Positions 53,546 to 62,600 are shown, numbered from the stretch's first letter. The stretch is DNA of 64,000 bases from CAYMAZ01 sp964428185 (GCA_964428185.1 CAYRXH010000004.1:14560-78559), one strand, 5' to 3'. The notes: generated by a model from the letters alone, not told the origin. Numbers and translations are program-made.

Positions 53546-54157
53546 TTACTCCTTTCTTGCTTCAAAATATGCATCAAGAAGCTTGGCAACATATTTTCCA
53601 AATACATCAAACTCAATATTCACTACTGAGCCGGGTATGAAGTTATGAAAATTGGTCACTTCATAGGTGTATGGAATGATAGCCACTGAAAACATGCCCT
53701 TTTCAGAATCAACAACTGTAAGACTTACACCATTTACAGAAATTGATCCTTTTTCAACCGTAATATTTCCTTTGTCAGAGTCATATTTGAAATAAAATTT
53801 CCAACTGCCGTCAAGTTCTTCTATTTTAATGCATTCAGCTGTCTGATCAACATGCCCCTGAACTATATGCCCGTCAAATCGGCCTCCCACAACAACACTG
53901 CGCTCAAGATTTACTTCATAACCGATTTCCCATGTGCGTAAATTTGTTTTATCCAGTGTTTCCTGAATAGCAGTTACAACATAGGTTTCTGCCTCATAAT
54001 CCACGTTTACAACTGTCAGACATACCCCATCATGTGACATGCTCTGGTCAATTTTTAATTCTTTTGCAACAGGTGTTGAAATGGTGAAGTGAATGTTACT
54101 TCCTTGTTTGTCAATCTTGACTACTTTTCCTGTTTTCTCTATAATTCCGCTAAACAT
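53546..54157 (-). CDS. ribE: Riboflavin synthase alpha chain
   Basis: Catalyses the dismutation of two 6,7-dimethyl-8-ribityllumazine molecules to riboflavin. It has 203 residues with two similar beta-barrel halves: MFSGIIEKTGKVV, DGVCLTVV and GGRFDGHIVQGHVDQ in the first boundary, GSISVNGVSLTVV in the second. It lies 16 bases after the T9SS protein gene on the same strand, so the two may be cotranscribed. Other rib genes are absent. Often called ribC or ribE. Confidence 0.95.
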   Translation of the reverse strand: MFSGIIEKTGKVVKIDKQGSNIHFTISTPVAKELKIDQSMSHDGVCLTVVNVDYEAETYVVTAIQETLDKTNLRTWEIGYEVNLERSVVVGGRFDGHIVQGHVDQTAECIKIEELDGSWKFYFKYDSDKGNITVEKGSISVNGVSLTVVDSEKGMFSVAIIPYTYEVTNFHNFIPGSVVNIEFDVFGKYVAKLLDAYFEARKE

Positions 54158-54173
54158 AGTTATTGAATTTGTG

Positions 54174-56789
54174 TTAATAAATTTTTTCTTCAGGATTTCT
54201 TAGGATTGTAACACTTCCAGTAATGGTTCGCCTTTGTAACCCAGTTAATCGAATTTCATACACTTCACAGATAAAGAAATATACACCTTCTGCCACATCG
54301 TCTCCATTCTGATAATGTTTTCCGTTCCAGCCAACATTGGGGTCTGTTGTTTCAAAAACTACTTTTCCCCACCTGTTAAACACCTGTAATTGGATATGAT
54401 CAACAAAATCATAAGGAAAAGGAATCCAGAAATCATTGAATCCGTCTCCGTTGGGTGTGAATACATTTGGCAGATTGTAAAGATTACAGCTGTCAATATC
54501 TACACAAACAGTATCTGCAAACTCACTTATATTGCCTGTGGTATCAACAGCTACTATTGTATAACATCCTGCAACTGTCTGTCCGATGACATGTTCATAA
54601 AAAAGAATATAAGGGTCATTTTCAGTATGAATTAATGAAAATGACCCATCCTGTGTGGGAGAAAAATAAATCATGTAATACTCTGTATCACCTGAATAAT
54701 CACAGTCTGTTATGGGATTGGTCCATGAAAGCTGATTTGAAGGGATATCACAATTTGGTATTACAGTAAGTTCAGGAGCACAGGGAGGAACCATATCGCT
54801 TGGAATTTCACAGTTTTCCTGGGAAAAATTCAGAATGGGATCAATAAAACCCGTAGTGAAGTAGCTTCCGGTAGATCTTACAAGATAACAGTATTCCGTG
54901 CCATTATCCAGACCTGTATCAATAAACTCATTCGTCACTGAGACCCCGATGGAATCGAAGGCTAACACTAAAGGATTATACCTGTAAACTGTGAAACTTA
55001 TATTGGCCCATGGAACAAGATACTCCCAGGAGAGAATTAGTGCCTGATCAAAGGGCATTATATCAAGCCAGACTGAAGATGCAGGGACAGTCTCACCGAT
55101 GAGTTGAGGTGTTGAACTGAGATCCCACAATTCGATGTAATAGGTCCACGGCTGGTCTTTGGTATTCAGTAGAGTGTCAATATAAGTTGTGTCATCAAGA
55201 GATGTATATGAACCAATCTGAAGAAATGCAGGAGGCTGGAAATCCTGCCCCCTGAATATTCTGTACTCGTAGGGGCCGGGGTAAACAAGGGTGTCCATCT
55301 CGACAGGTTTGCTCCAGGCAATCCAGACAGAACCATTTGTATTATCTGTTTGGCGGATGCTGACATTGGTAATTACAGGAACGTCTTTTTTAAGTGAAGC
55401 ACATGCTTCATTGGAAGCATAGCTCTCTGCACCATCAGGGAAATAGGCAATAACCATATAACAATATTCGGGACCATGATTCAAGCCTGAATCATTATTG
55501 TCATCAATAAAAATAGTATCATTCACATCGTAATTTTGTGCAATTTCAACATAACCTGTGTAAGCAGGAACTCCTGTTTCGCAATGATCAGGGATAAATC
55601 CGTATGAGCCTGTCCTTCGGTATATTTTATATCCTGATGCCTGTTCGCAGATGCTTTTATTCCACTCAAGCCGGATATTATTTCCTAGTGGTGAAGCAGT
55701 CAGATTTTCGGGAGCAGGAGCAACAACCGTAATAAATGTCGTTCTGATACTGATGAGGTTCACTTCAGGATTATTATCTTCTAGCCTGAAATAGACAGGC
55801 CACGGGTTTTTAAATACGTGTGTGCAGTTGGTTTGCCAAGTGAATGTGCCTGTCAATGGAGAAAAGCCATTGACTTGGGGGAATGTTGCAGGGCTGACAG
55901 ATGTTTCAAAAGGTGCTCCTGTTGCCGATAGTGTAAGTTCGTCTGCATCAGGGTCTGTGCCAGTAACATTGAAAACTAGAAAATCGCCTGCATTGACACA
56001 GGTGTCAGAAATGACGTTCAACAGAGGAGGTTGATTGTTGCATGGGATAATATTGATCTGCATGTCTCTGGTAATAGCGCTGATTAGAATGCCATTCCTG
56101 TACTCTTCAATGATAATTGCAATATTATATTCGCCCTGTATGATTGGACTGTCCCAGGTAACAGTACCTGAATAGGGGTCAATGGAAAAACTGTTGGATG
56201 CTGAAGGGTAAGTGTATCCCAAAATGTCAAGCCCGTCTTCACCACGGCAGTGAACCAGTTTGTATGACAGGGAATCCCCGTCAGGGTCGTATGCTCCTGG
56301 ATTGTGGTAAAAGGGAATTCCTACGCAACCGTTATCTATTGGGGGGAAGGTGAGAATAGGAGAACTGTTTGGTCCGAGAAGAGGATTCACCACAATCATT
56401 GTGCTGATAAACATGGGGACATTGACTGAATAGGGAATGTTAATAATACCTGCATTCCTGTTTGGGTCTTCCATAGTTACAAAATAGGTGGCAGGAGCTG
56501 CATATGTGTGGGTGCCTGTATACACATTTTTTGTAATATCAACAGCCCCAGGGACAGCTATTTTCTGTATTCTGGGAAGATCAGTACTTGTTCCATCACC
56601 CCAGTTAACTTCAAGCGAGGGTCTGTCAGCAAGACTGGGAGTATAGGTATAGCTGATCAACGTAAATTCATAGGTGTAGCCTGAAATATGCCTGTATGTA
56701 ATTTCGGCAGCTCTTTGGTGAGTAGCAAATACCTTTGAACTGAAAAACAGAAGCAATATTAAAATAAAACTGTTCAGGAATTTGTTCAC
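54174..56789 (-). CDS. Large secreted protein with PKD/Fn3-like repeats and T9SS type B C-terminal domain
   Basis: Surface protein of 871 residues from a GTG start. The signal peptide is VNKFLNSFILILLLFFSSKVFA. The N-terminal half includes a PKD-like segment (EVNWGDGTSTDLP) and a cadherin/Ig-like repeat (GAYDPDGDSLSYKLVH). Fibronectin type III-like repeats follow (LEWNKSICEQASGYKIYRR, FIDTGLDNGTEYCYLVRS and similar). The C-terminus has LPNVFTPNGDGFNDFWI and VFNRWGKVVFETTD, the gliding-motility-associated sorting domain. The longest frame begins at ATG 56834, but a -7 element at 56809-56816 lies downstream of it, so GTG 56789 is preferred. A surface adhesin role is likely. Confidence 0.8.
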   Translation of the reverse strand: MNKFLNSFILILLLFFSSKVFATHQRAAEITYRHISGYTYEFTLISYTYTPSLADRPSLEVNWGDGTSTDLPRIQKIAVPGAVDITKNVYTGTHTYAAPATYFVTMEDPNRNAGIINIPYSVNVPMFISTMIVVNPLLGPNSSPILTFPPIDNGCVGIPFYHNPGAYDPDGDSLSYKLVHCRGEDGLDILGYTYPSASNSFSIDPYSGTVTWDSPIIQGEYNIAIIIEEYRNGILISAITRDMQINIIPCNNQPPLLNVISDTCVNAGDFLVFNVTGTDPDADELTLSATGAPFETSVSPATFPQVNGFSPLTGTFTWQTNCTHVFKNPWPVYFRLEDNNPEVNLISIRTTFITVVAPAPENLTASPLGNNIRLEWNKSICEQASGYKIYRRTGSYGFIPDHCETGVPAYTGYVEIAQNYDVNDTIFIDDNNDSGLNHGPEYCYMVIAYFPDGAESYASNEACASLKKDVPVITNVSIRQTDNTNGSVWIAWSKPVEMDTLVYPGPYEYRIFRGQDFQPPAFLQIGSYTSLDDTTYIDTLLNTKDQPWTYYIELWDLSSTPQLIGETVPASSVWLDIMPFDQALILSWEYLVPWANISFTVYRYNPLVLAFDSIGVSVTNEFIDTGLDNGTEYCYLVRSTGSYFTTGFIDPILNFSQENCEIPSDMVPPCAPELTVIPNCDIPSNQLSWTNPITDCDYSGDTEYYMIYFSPTQDGSFSLIHTENDPYILFYEHVIGQTVAGCYTIVAVDTTGNISEFADTVCVDIDSCNLYNLPNVFTPNGDGFNDFWIPFPYDFVDHIQLQVFNRWGKVVFETTDPNVGWNGKHYQNGDDVAEGVYFFICEVYEIRLTGLQRRTITGSVTILRNPEEKIY

Positions 56790-56808
56790 TGGAATAGAGT
56801 ATAACCTA

Positions 56809-56839
56809 CAAATATAAAAAAATCTTACGGTCATTCAAA
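56809..56839 (-). promoter_or_regulatory. Promoter of the T9SS type B protein gene
   Basis: Minus-strand TATATTTG (56809-56816) is a full -7 match, with TTTG (56836-56839) 19 bases upstream. It places the transcript start near 56802, past the ATG at 56834, which decides the start codon of the downstream gene in favour of GTG 56789. Confidence 0.6.
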
Positions 56840-56841
56840 AT

Positions 56842-57747
56842 TTATTTTTTGGTAAGACGTCTGAAAATATCTTCGATGCTAGATTTATCCTTCTCCAGAG
56901 ATAAAACACTCAGGTTCTTATCAACAGCGAATTTGAAAACTTCCTTTCTGACATCTCCCTGATCGTTGGATTCAATAATCCATGTCAGTTCATCTTCAGA
57001 ATGACACTTGACTACGCAGGGAATCTTCAGCAATGAATCTCTTTCTGTTTTTTTATCAAATTCTACGGTAATGATATTTGATTTGGTTCGTTTTCGAAGG
57101 TTTTCAAGCGAATCATCAGCAATAATCTTTCCAAGATCAATAATTATTGCCCGCGAGCATATGGCTTCCACTTCCTGCATGATATGTGTAGACAGCAAAA
57201 CGGTTTTTTCTTTTCCGATGTGACTGATCAGATTCCGGATCTCAACAATCTGATTCGGATCAAGCCCTGAAGTGGGTTCATCAAGAATTAATACTTCAGG
57301 ATTGTGAATCAGAGCCTGAGCAAGTCCAACCCTTTGCCGGTAACCTTTTGACAACTGTCCGATTTTTTTCTTTTGCTCAATACCAAGTCCTGTCAGTTCA
57401 ATCATGTCAGCAATATGTTTTTTCCGGTTATCAAGTTTGTGTATTGAAGCAATAAACATTAAAAATTCATGGACATACATATCCAGATATAAAGGATTGT
57501 TTTCGGCCAGATATCCGATTTTTGATCTGACTTCAAGTGGCTTTTCCAGCACATTGATTCCACAGACAAAAGCTTCCCCTTCATTTGGTGGCAGAAAGCA
57601 GGTGAGAATTTTCATTAATGTGGATTTTCCAGCACCATTGGGTCCCAGCAAACCAACGACTTCTCCCGATTCAATATGAAAGTTTGCTGTGTCAACAGCT
57701 TTTTGCTTTCCGTATAGTTTGGTAATGTTTTTTACAGTTATAGACAT
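56842..57747 (-). CDS. gldA: GldA-type ABC transporter ATP-binding protein
   Basis: ATPase of 301 residues, the length of GldA. The start is MSITVKNITKLYG. Walker A GPNGAGKST (35-43), signature LSKGYRQR (~133-140) and Walker B VLILDEPTSGLD (~154-165) are intact. The C-terminal ~85 residues match GldA and not generic ABC2 ATPases. In gliding Bacteroidota, GldA works with GldF and GldG; neither is in the window, so a general ABC-2 exporter role cannot be excluded. The longest frame opens at 57783, upstream of a -7 element, and is rejected. Confidence 0.82.
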   Translation of the reverse strand: MSITVKNITKLYGKQKAVDTANFHIESGEVVGLLGPNGAGKSTLMKILTCFLPPNEGEAFVCGINVLEKPLEVRSKIGYLAENNPLYLDMYVHEFLMFIASIHKLDNRKKHIADMIELTGLGIEQKKKIGQLSKGYRQRVGLAQALIHNPEVLILDEPTSGLDPNQIVEIRNLISHIGKEKTVLLSTHIMQEVEAICSRAIIIDLGKIIADDSLENLRKRTKSNIITVEFDKKTERDSLLKIPCVVKCHSEDELTWIIESNDQGDVRKEVFKFAVDKNLSVLSLEKDKSSIEDIFRRLTKK

Positions 57748-57771
57748 GAAAGTTATGTTATGTAGTTTCCG

Positions 57772-57779
57772 CAAAAATA
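57772..57779 (-). promoter_or_regulatory. -7 promoter element of gldA
   Basis: Minus-strand TATTTTTG matches TAnnTTTG, 25 bases before the gldA ATG at 57747. It supports transcription separate from the upstream DUF4173-LRR gene. Confidence 0.5.
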
Positions 57780-57794
57780 ACAAAAAACAATGTT

Positions 57795-60596
57795 TTAGGT
57801 ATGGATTTTCCCGTACTTGGCAATATAAAATTCCAGATCTTCAAATTCAAAATCTCTGATTATTCTTATCTGTGGAATTTCCTGTTCCAACTTTCTTTTA
57901 AATTTCATCTGAATCCTTGGGATGATAACAACTTTCAGATTTTTACAGTGAATAATCTTTTCAATATCTGCACCATTATATCCACTGAGGTTCAGAAATT
58001 CAAGATTTTCCATACCTTTAAGAAAATCAAGTGAAGGGATCTGGGTGTATGAAAGATCAAGATATTTCAATTGCTTTAAATTGGTTAACGGACTCATATC
58101 TGCTATAACCCCGTTGGTTAATGACAGGGCTTCAAGTTTCTGAAGGGAAGCAAGCTCCTGTATCTCACTGAAAGTAAATTCTCTGAGATGCAAATACTTC
58201 AACTCATTCAAACCTTCAATTCCCTTAAGTGAACTAATAGGATTGTTTCTCAGGTCAAGCTCGGTCATATTCCTGCAATACCTGATGTGTTTGATACTCG
58301 TTAAGAAATTAGATTGTGCATGTAAAATTTTTAATCCTTTAAATCCCTGAATGCCACTGAGGTTGGCCATCTGGTTTGAAGAAACATCTAAGAAACTGAT
58401 GTGTTCAAGGACCTCAGGATCAATATTGTTTTGCCCCGGAATTTCATATCTGTTCATGATCACAATTGTGTCAGAAAAATATGCAAGTGAACTGAGAGAT
58501 ATATTTTGCAGAATAACCTGGGTCAGCTTAGGAGCACCTGAAATCAGAGCAGCAAGATTCTTGAATTTACTGAGATTGGCATTTTCTGAGAGGTCAATTT
58601 CCTCAAGCGAAGGACATACAGGCAAGGTTGAAAAATCAGTGTTTTGCATATTTCTGAGAAAGAGCCTCCTGAGATTTCTGAGTTCACTCAAGATACTAAG
58701 ATCTGTAACATCAGTATATGAAATATTCAGAGTCTCAATTTTCTGTAACTGTGACAGAAAAGAAATATCAGAGGTAGGATTAGATGATATGTTGACTTCT
58801 GTAAGTCCCTGATATTCTGTAAGTTTGTTAAAATTCCCGATGGAATTATAGCTGAGGTTGACTTTTTTCAATAGGCTGAATTCAGGAAGATTGTCTATGT
58901 GCTCAAGATTCATTTCGCTGAGTTTTAGGTTTTCCAGTTTTGTAAACGGCTGAAGGCAGGCAATTCCGGAGGTGTCATTGATCACTGAATTTGTAATAGA
59001 AAGAAATTGCAAACCATTGAATTCAGTGAGAATATGAATGTCAAAATCAGGTTTTCCGTTAATCACAAACTGCTTGAGAATTCCATCATCATAAAGTTTC
59101 CGAATCTTTTTGATAGTCATAGCATCATTAAGATTGTATGATTTCCAGTTTGTGTTTTTTTGCTTATACAACAATCTGTATGTTTTATCATAAATAATAT
59201 CAGTCAGTAAAGGTCTTTGCCAGTAAAATGATTCCGGAGTGTAAAAACTTCGGCTTTTGTAATTTGTATTAACAATTTTTTCGCCTGCAGGAGTAGTTTC
59301 AGCATAGTGTAAAAGGTAGGGGAGTCCTGAATCATTAAGATCAACGAGATATGCCACATCCGGATATTCAGAATTTTTCAGATTGTAACGGGTGATTATT
59401 CCGTCCCAGTTAAAAAGACTTACACCTGCAAAGACAATCAATAACGCAAAACTGTTTAAACGAAACATATAATAAAAGTTCTTTCTTTTCATTATCTTGA
59501 TGATTGCTGAAGCAAGTCCAACAAACAGCAGAATGAGGAGAACAAATATGATGATACGGCGATACGTAAGAGCATAGGAAGAAATGTAGATTGAATTACG
59601 GAGAGCACATGAAACAGCTATAAAAATATTCTGGATAATCCATGTATAGGCCATGATTTTCAATGCTTTTCCATGTTCTGAAAAATTGAGTTTTCCACGG
59701 AATATGAGCAGAATCAGCAATATTGCCAAAATACATGAAAAAATCAGCGTATAGATTCCTTTGTGAAGATATCCTGCAAAAGTGAACCCCTCAGGCAGCT
59801 CCATCCCTGTCCAAAGAAAGGAAATATCAAGAATATTGATGGTGAGAATCATGATATTGAGGATAGCAAATAAAATAACACCGGCTTTGCGCTCAATTTC
59901 AGAATCCATTTCAAACCACAGAAAACGATTGATCCCACTTTCAGCTTTTTCACGATCTATCTCACTGGGACTATTCATCTCAAACTCATCCCATGTTCGG
60001 AGTTTGAGAGTATAAATCAGACCATAAACAAGTAAGAAACCCATAAAAGTAAACATCACCCATTTCAGGGAAATGAAATCAAGATTAATAAATTTTGTGA
60101 TTTCCCTGAATAAAGGGTTGGCATCCTGATAGAGAAAGAAAAACATTGCCACAACAGCAAAAATAAATATCCCCATTGTGATTACTGCACCACGATTGAT
60201 CTTTCTCCTGAGCTTTTCTTCTTTGAGCTTTTTTCTTTCAATGGAATCACCGATCATATATCCTACAGAAGTCATACAGGAAAATGTTGTATAAGCTATT
60301 GCTGACCCCGGAGATGCAGCCCTGCTTACTGTAACTCCTGCCAGATAGGTTATTGCCAAATAAAATGCAAAAACTGCCAGTAAAGTCCCGTTGACAAAAA
60401 CGGAAAAGCCTGTCAGTATGGTCAGAAAGGCACCGAGTAACCACAACCTGTTTTTCAGACTTTCAGGTTTGTAAACTGCAAGTATTACAGGTACAGATAT
60501 CGAAAAGAGAAAAACGTTAAGTCCGGCACTCTGTTCGTAAAATAAAAACGAAAACAAAAAAGTGCCGATAATAAGCAATAAATCATTTTTTTTCAT
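57795..60596 (-). CDS. DUF4173-like membrane protein fused to a leucine-rich repeat domain
   Basis: Protein of 933 residues with two unlike halves. Residues ~1-405 hold about eleven hydrophobic helices. The stretch from LHKGIYTLIFS through NSIYISSYALTYRRIIIF to LFNWDGIITRYNL follows the pattern of DUF4173 membrane proteins, including the closing N-x-D-x-x-I-x-R-Y/W-N motif and the residue run YPDVAYLVDLNDSGLPYLL that usually follows it. From about residue 540 to 900 there are many ~22-residue leucine-rich repeats (for example LKKVNLSYNSIGN, LETLNISY-type and LKYLDLSYTQIPSL) of the internalin/SDS22 type. The function of DUF4173 is unknown. The repeats suggest a protein-binding surface on one face of the membrane; the side is uncertain. 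Confidence 0.75.
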   Translation of the reverse strand: MKKNDLLLIIGTFLFSFLFYEQSAGLNVFLFSISVPVILAVYKPESLKNRLWLLGAFLTILTGFSVFVNGTLLAVFAFYLAITYLAGVTVSRAASPGSAIAYTTFSCMTSVGYMIGDSIERKKLKEEKLRRKINRGAVITMGIFIFAVVAMFFFLYQDANPLFREITKFINLDFISLKWVMFTFMGFLLVYGLIYTLKLRTWDEFEMNSPSEIDREKAESGINRFLWFEMDSEIERKAGVILFAILNIMILTINILDISFLWTGMELPEGFTFAGYLHKGIYTLIFSCILAILLILLIFRGKLNFSEHGKALKIMAYTWIIQNIFIAVSCALRNSIYISSYALTYRRIIIFVLLILLFVGLASAIIKIMKRKNFYYMFRLNSFALLIVFAGVSLFNWDGIITRYNLKNSEYPDVAYLVDLNDSGLPYLLHYAETTPAGEKIVNTNYKSRSFYTPESFYWQRPLLTDIIYDKTYRLLYKQKNTNWKSYNLNDAMTIKKIRKLYDDGILKQFVINGKPDFDIHILTEFNGLQFLSITNSVINDTSGIACLQPFTKLENLKLSEMNLEHIDNLPEFSLLKKVNLSYNSIGNFNKLTEYQGLTEVNISSNPTSDISFLSQLQKIETLNISYTDVTDLSILSELRNLRRLFLRNMQNTDFSTLPVCPSLEEIDLSENANLSKFKNLAALISGAPKLTQVILQNISLSSLAYFSDTIVIMNRYEIPGQNNIDPEVLEHISFLDVSSNQMANLSGIQGFKGLKILHAQSNFLTSIKHIRYCRNMTELDLRNNPISSLKGIEGLNELKYLHLREFTFSEIQELASLQKLEALSLTNGVIADMSPLTNLKQLKYLDLSYTQIPSLDFLKGMENLEFLNLSGYNGADIEKIIHCKNLKVVIIPRIQMKFKRKLEQEIPQIRIIRDFEFEDLEFYIAKYGKIHT

Positions 60597-60703
60597 GGGG
60601 TGAAGATTTAATTCCTAATAACGAGTGGCGATACATTATATTTTTGTAAAAATAACAATTTCATTTCAATTTATGGAGTTTTCTTAGAAAAATCTATCTA
60701 TAA

Positions 60704-61057
60704 TCACTCTACTTTAGGCTCATCGTTGACTGCAGCCATTGTAAATACAGATTCTTCAGCCTTTCGGCTTTCTCCTGTGTAAATGTTTTCTGCATAAATC
60801 TCAATATGAAAGTCCATACATGCACCGTGTTTAGCAATGATCCTGATCTGTATTTCTGCAATCATTCCTGCCTGAAGTGGAAGAATAAACTACATGTCCC
60901 TGATTTTTGCAGTGACTACCTTTTTATTGCAGTGCCTCACAGCAGCAATATAAGCCGCTTTGTCCATTGGCTGCAAAACCTGACCGCCTAAGAGTGTCCC
61001 GTTATCATTGAGCATGCCCGAAAGAACCATCCGGAATTTTTTGATTAATGGATGCAT
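60704..61057 (-). pseudogene. Acyl-CoA thioesterase (hotdog fold), interrupted by one amber codon
   Basis: The minus strand encodes a short-chain thioesterase in one frame. The first part reads MHPLIKKFRMVLSGML and then NDNGTLLGGQVLQPMDKAAY, with the conserved Asp of hotdog thioesterases, ending KIRDM. A TAG at 60890-60892 follows. The frame then continues FILPLQAGMIAEIQIRII, IEIYAENIYTGESRKAEES and FTMAAVNDE to a TGA at 60704. The stop falls where relatives have a Glu (phrase DVEFxLPVKAG), so a single G-to-T change (GAG to TAG) explains it. Apart from this codon the sequence is uniform. It could be a recent pseudogene, a read-through gene or an error; ~118 codons if read through. Confidence 0.8.
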
Positions 61058-61091
61058 GTTTTTTTCCAAAATATAAAAAAAATTTGTTATT

Positions 61092-61129
61092 GAACTAATG
61101 TTCGTTAATTTTGCAGTGAACAATAGTTC
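61092..61129 (+). promoter_or_regulatory. Two palindromic operators bracketing the DUF134/peroxiredoxin promoter
   Basis: GAACTAATGTTC (61092-61103) and GAACAATAGTTC (61118-61129) each fit GAAC-N4-GTTC, 26 bases apart. Together they also form a near-perfect 13-bp inverted repeat. Between them lies TAATTTTG (61106-61113), a -7 element, with TTTG at 61083-61086. A repressor bound to both sites would cover the promoter and transcript start. The ATG follows 10 bases after the second site. Confidence 0.6.
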
Positions 61130-61138
61130 ATTAACTCT

Positions 61139-61618
61139 ATGGCAAGATTCAAAACTACTAGGAAAATCTCTGCAGTTCCTGTTATTAAGGGACTGAAACC
61201 ATTCGGAAGGATTAGCCGGTCTGCTGATTCTTCACAGGTGAATTTGCTTCTTGAGGAGTATGAAGTCATACGCTTATGTGATTATGAATTGTTGAATCAT
61301 CATGATGCATCAATTCAGATGCGAGTTTTACGCCCTACATTTACCAGTGTTTATGCTTCTGTATTGAATAAAATTGCAATTGCAATGGTTGAAGGTCGCT
61401 CTGTGTTTATTGAGGGAGGAAAAGTATATTTTGACAGCGAGTGGTACCATTGCGAATCATGCAGTAGTATTTTTAATCATCCTGATCAGCAGAGTATGAT
61501 TGTATCATGTACATTTTGTGGTAGTGATTGTTTTCATGCTTGTTCAGACAGCCATTATGATTCAGGAAAGATTGACAATGAATCCCTTTTGTGTATGAAA
61601 TGCAATTCAAAATTATAA
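61139..61618 (+). CDS. DUF134 family protein with C-terminal cysteine-rich (zinc-ribbon-like) region
   Basis: Protein of 159 residues. The first ~95 residues match DUF134: basic start, KPFGRISRS, the acidic-helix phrase LLLEEYEVIRLCDYE, then an HTH-like segment MRVLRPTFTSVYASVLNKIAIAMVEGRSVFIEGG. The last ~60 residues add seven to eight cysteines with CESC, CTFCGSDC and CMKC arrangements and several His, suggesting metal binding. DUF134 is thought to be DNA-binding. The gene sits directly behind two matching palindromes and 19 bases ahead of a peroxiredoxin gene, so it may be a redox- or metal-sensing autoregulator; this is inference. Confidence 0.8.
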   Translation: MARFKTTRKISAVPVIKGLKPFGRISRSADSSQVNLLLEEYEVIRLCDYELLNHHDASIQMRVLRPTFTSVYASVLNKIAIAMVEGRSVFIEGGKVYFDSEWYHCESCSSIFNHPDQQSMIVSCTFCGSDCFHACSDSHYDSGKIDNESLLCMKCNSKL

Positions 61619-61637
61619 CCAATAAAAAAAAACAACT

Positions 61638-62342
61638 ATGGAACAAATTACTAATGCAATGCCAAGAATTGGTGAAAAAGCACCAGAATTTAAAGCAGTT
61701 ACAACTCAGGGTGAAATTAATTTTCCTGCTGATTACAGTGGAAGCTGGATTATTTTGTTTAGTCATCCTGCTGATTTTACTCCAGTGTGTACAACTGAGT
61801 TCATGACTTTTGCCACTATGGAAAAGCAGTTTAATGATGCCAACTGCAAACTTGTTGGTTTGTCAGTTGATGGTCTTTACAGTCATATTGCCTGGCTGAG
61901 AACAATTAAGGAAAAAATTGAATACAAGGGAATGAAGAATGTGGAAGTAACATTTCCGCTGATCGAGGATATTACCATGGAAGTGGCAAGGAAATATGGA
62001 ATGATGATGCCCGGAGAAAGCAACACAAAAGCTGTGCGTGCAGTTTTTGTAATTGATACTGAGGGAATTGTGAGAACAATTTTGTATTATCCCCTGAGTT
62101 TGGGTAGAAATTTTGATGAATTATACCGCATTGTGATTGCTCTTCAGGCAGCTGATGAATTTAAAATTGCTACTCCCGCTGATTGGAGACCGGGCGATGA
62201 TGTCATTGTACCTACTGCAGGTTCTTGTGGTGTTGCCAAGGAGCGTATGGAAAATAAAGAAGAAATGCATTGTTATGATTGGTTTTTCTGTACGAAAAAA
62301 CTGGATAAGGACACAGTGCTGAAAAAGATAATCAGAAAATAA
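61638..62342 (+). CDS. Peroxiredoxin (AhpC/TSA, Prx6-like)
   Basis: Thiol peroxidase of 234 residues that reduces H2O2 or organic hydroperoxides. The peroxidatic cysteine is Cys51 in DFTPVCTTE, and the arginine and Trp-containing C-terminus (ADWRPGDDVIVP) is of the Prx6/archaeal type. Three further cysteines near the C-terminus (GSCGVAKE, MHCYDWFFC) suggest a resolving disulfide. Full length. Its coupling to the DUF134 gene and shared promoter suggest regulation by oxidative conditions. Confidence 0.92.
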   Translation: MEQITNAMPRIGEKAPEFKAVTTQGEINFPADYSGSWIILFSHPADFTPVCTTEFMTFATMEKQFNDANCKLVGLSVDGLYSHIAWLRTIKEKIEYKGMKNVEVTFPLIEDITMEVARKYGMMMPGESNTKAVRAVFVIDTEGIVRTILYYPLSLGRNFDELYRIVIALQAADEFKIATPADWRPGDDVIVPTAGSCGVAKERMENKEEMHCYDWFFCTKKLDKDTVLKKIIRK

Positions 62343-62600
62343 GTTATGAAATGATTATGACTTTCAACCGGATGACTTATTAACAGTAAATATAACGAAA
62401 ACAGCAATAGCAGTTTTAGAATGTAGTTTCGATTCTAAGGTTGGCAGTCATTTTGCCAGATGTTCATGTTGGCAACAAGTGTAAAGACAGACGACCAGAC
62501 AGATATGATTTGATCTTGTCCGACACTCAAAGCAACGCTTCGCAAAGCCAAAAGAGCCACTTTTTGCCAAAACACAGACTGATTAACGTGATTAAAAAAG
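62343..62600. other. 258-base intergenic stretch before the restriction-modification locus
   Basis: No gene was identified. It contains short words in both orientations: TTGGCA at 62441-62446 and 62469-62474, and TTTTGCCA at 62451-62458 and 62562-62569. A 65-codon minus-strand frame (62435-62632) has no recognisable family. It is the likely left edge of an acquired cassette. Confidence 0.4.

Noticed and set aside
60806..60991. 61-codon plus-strand open frame
   Set aside because: It is the shadow of the thioesterase pseudogene on the opposite strand.
62441..62569. Integron-type recombination site or transposon end
   Set aside because: The short TTGGCA and TTTTGCCA words are repeated, but no full core-site pattern, terminal inverted repeat or recombinase gene is visible.
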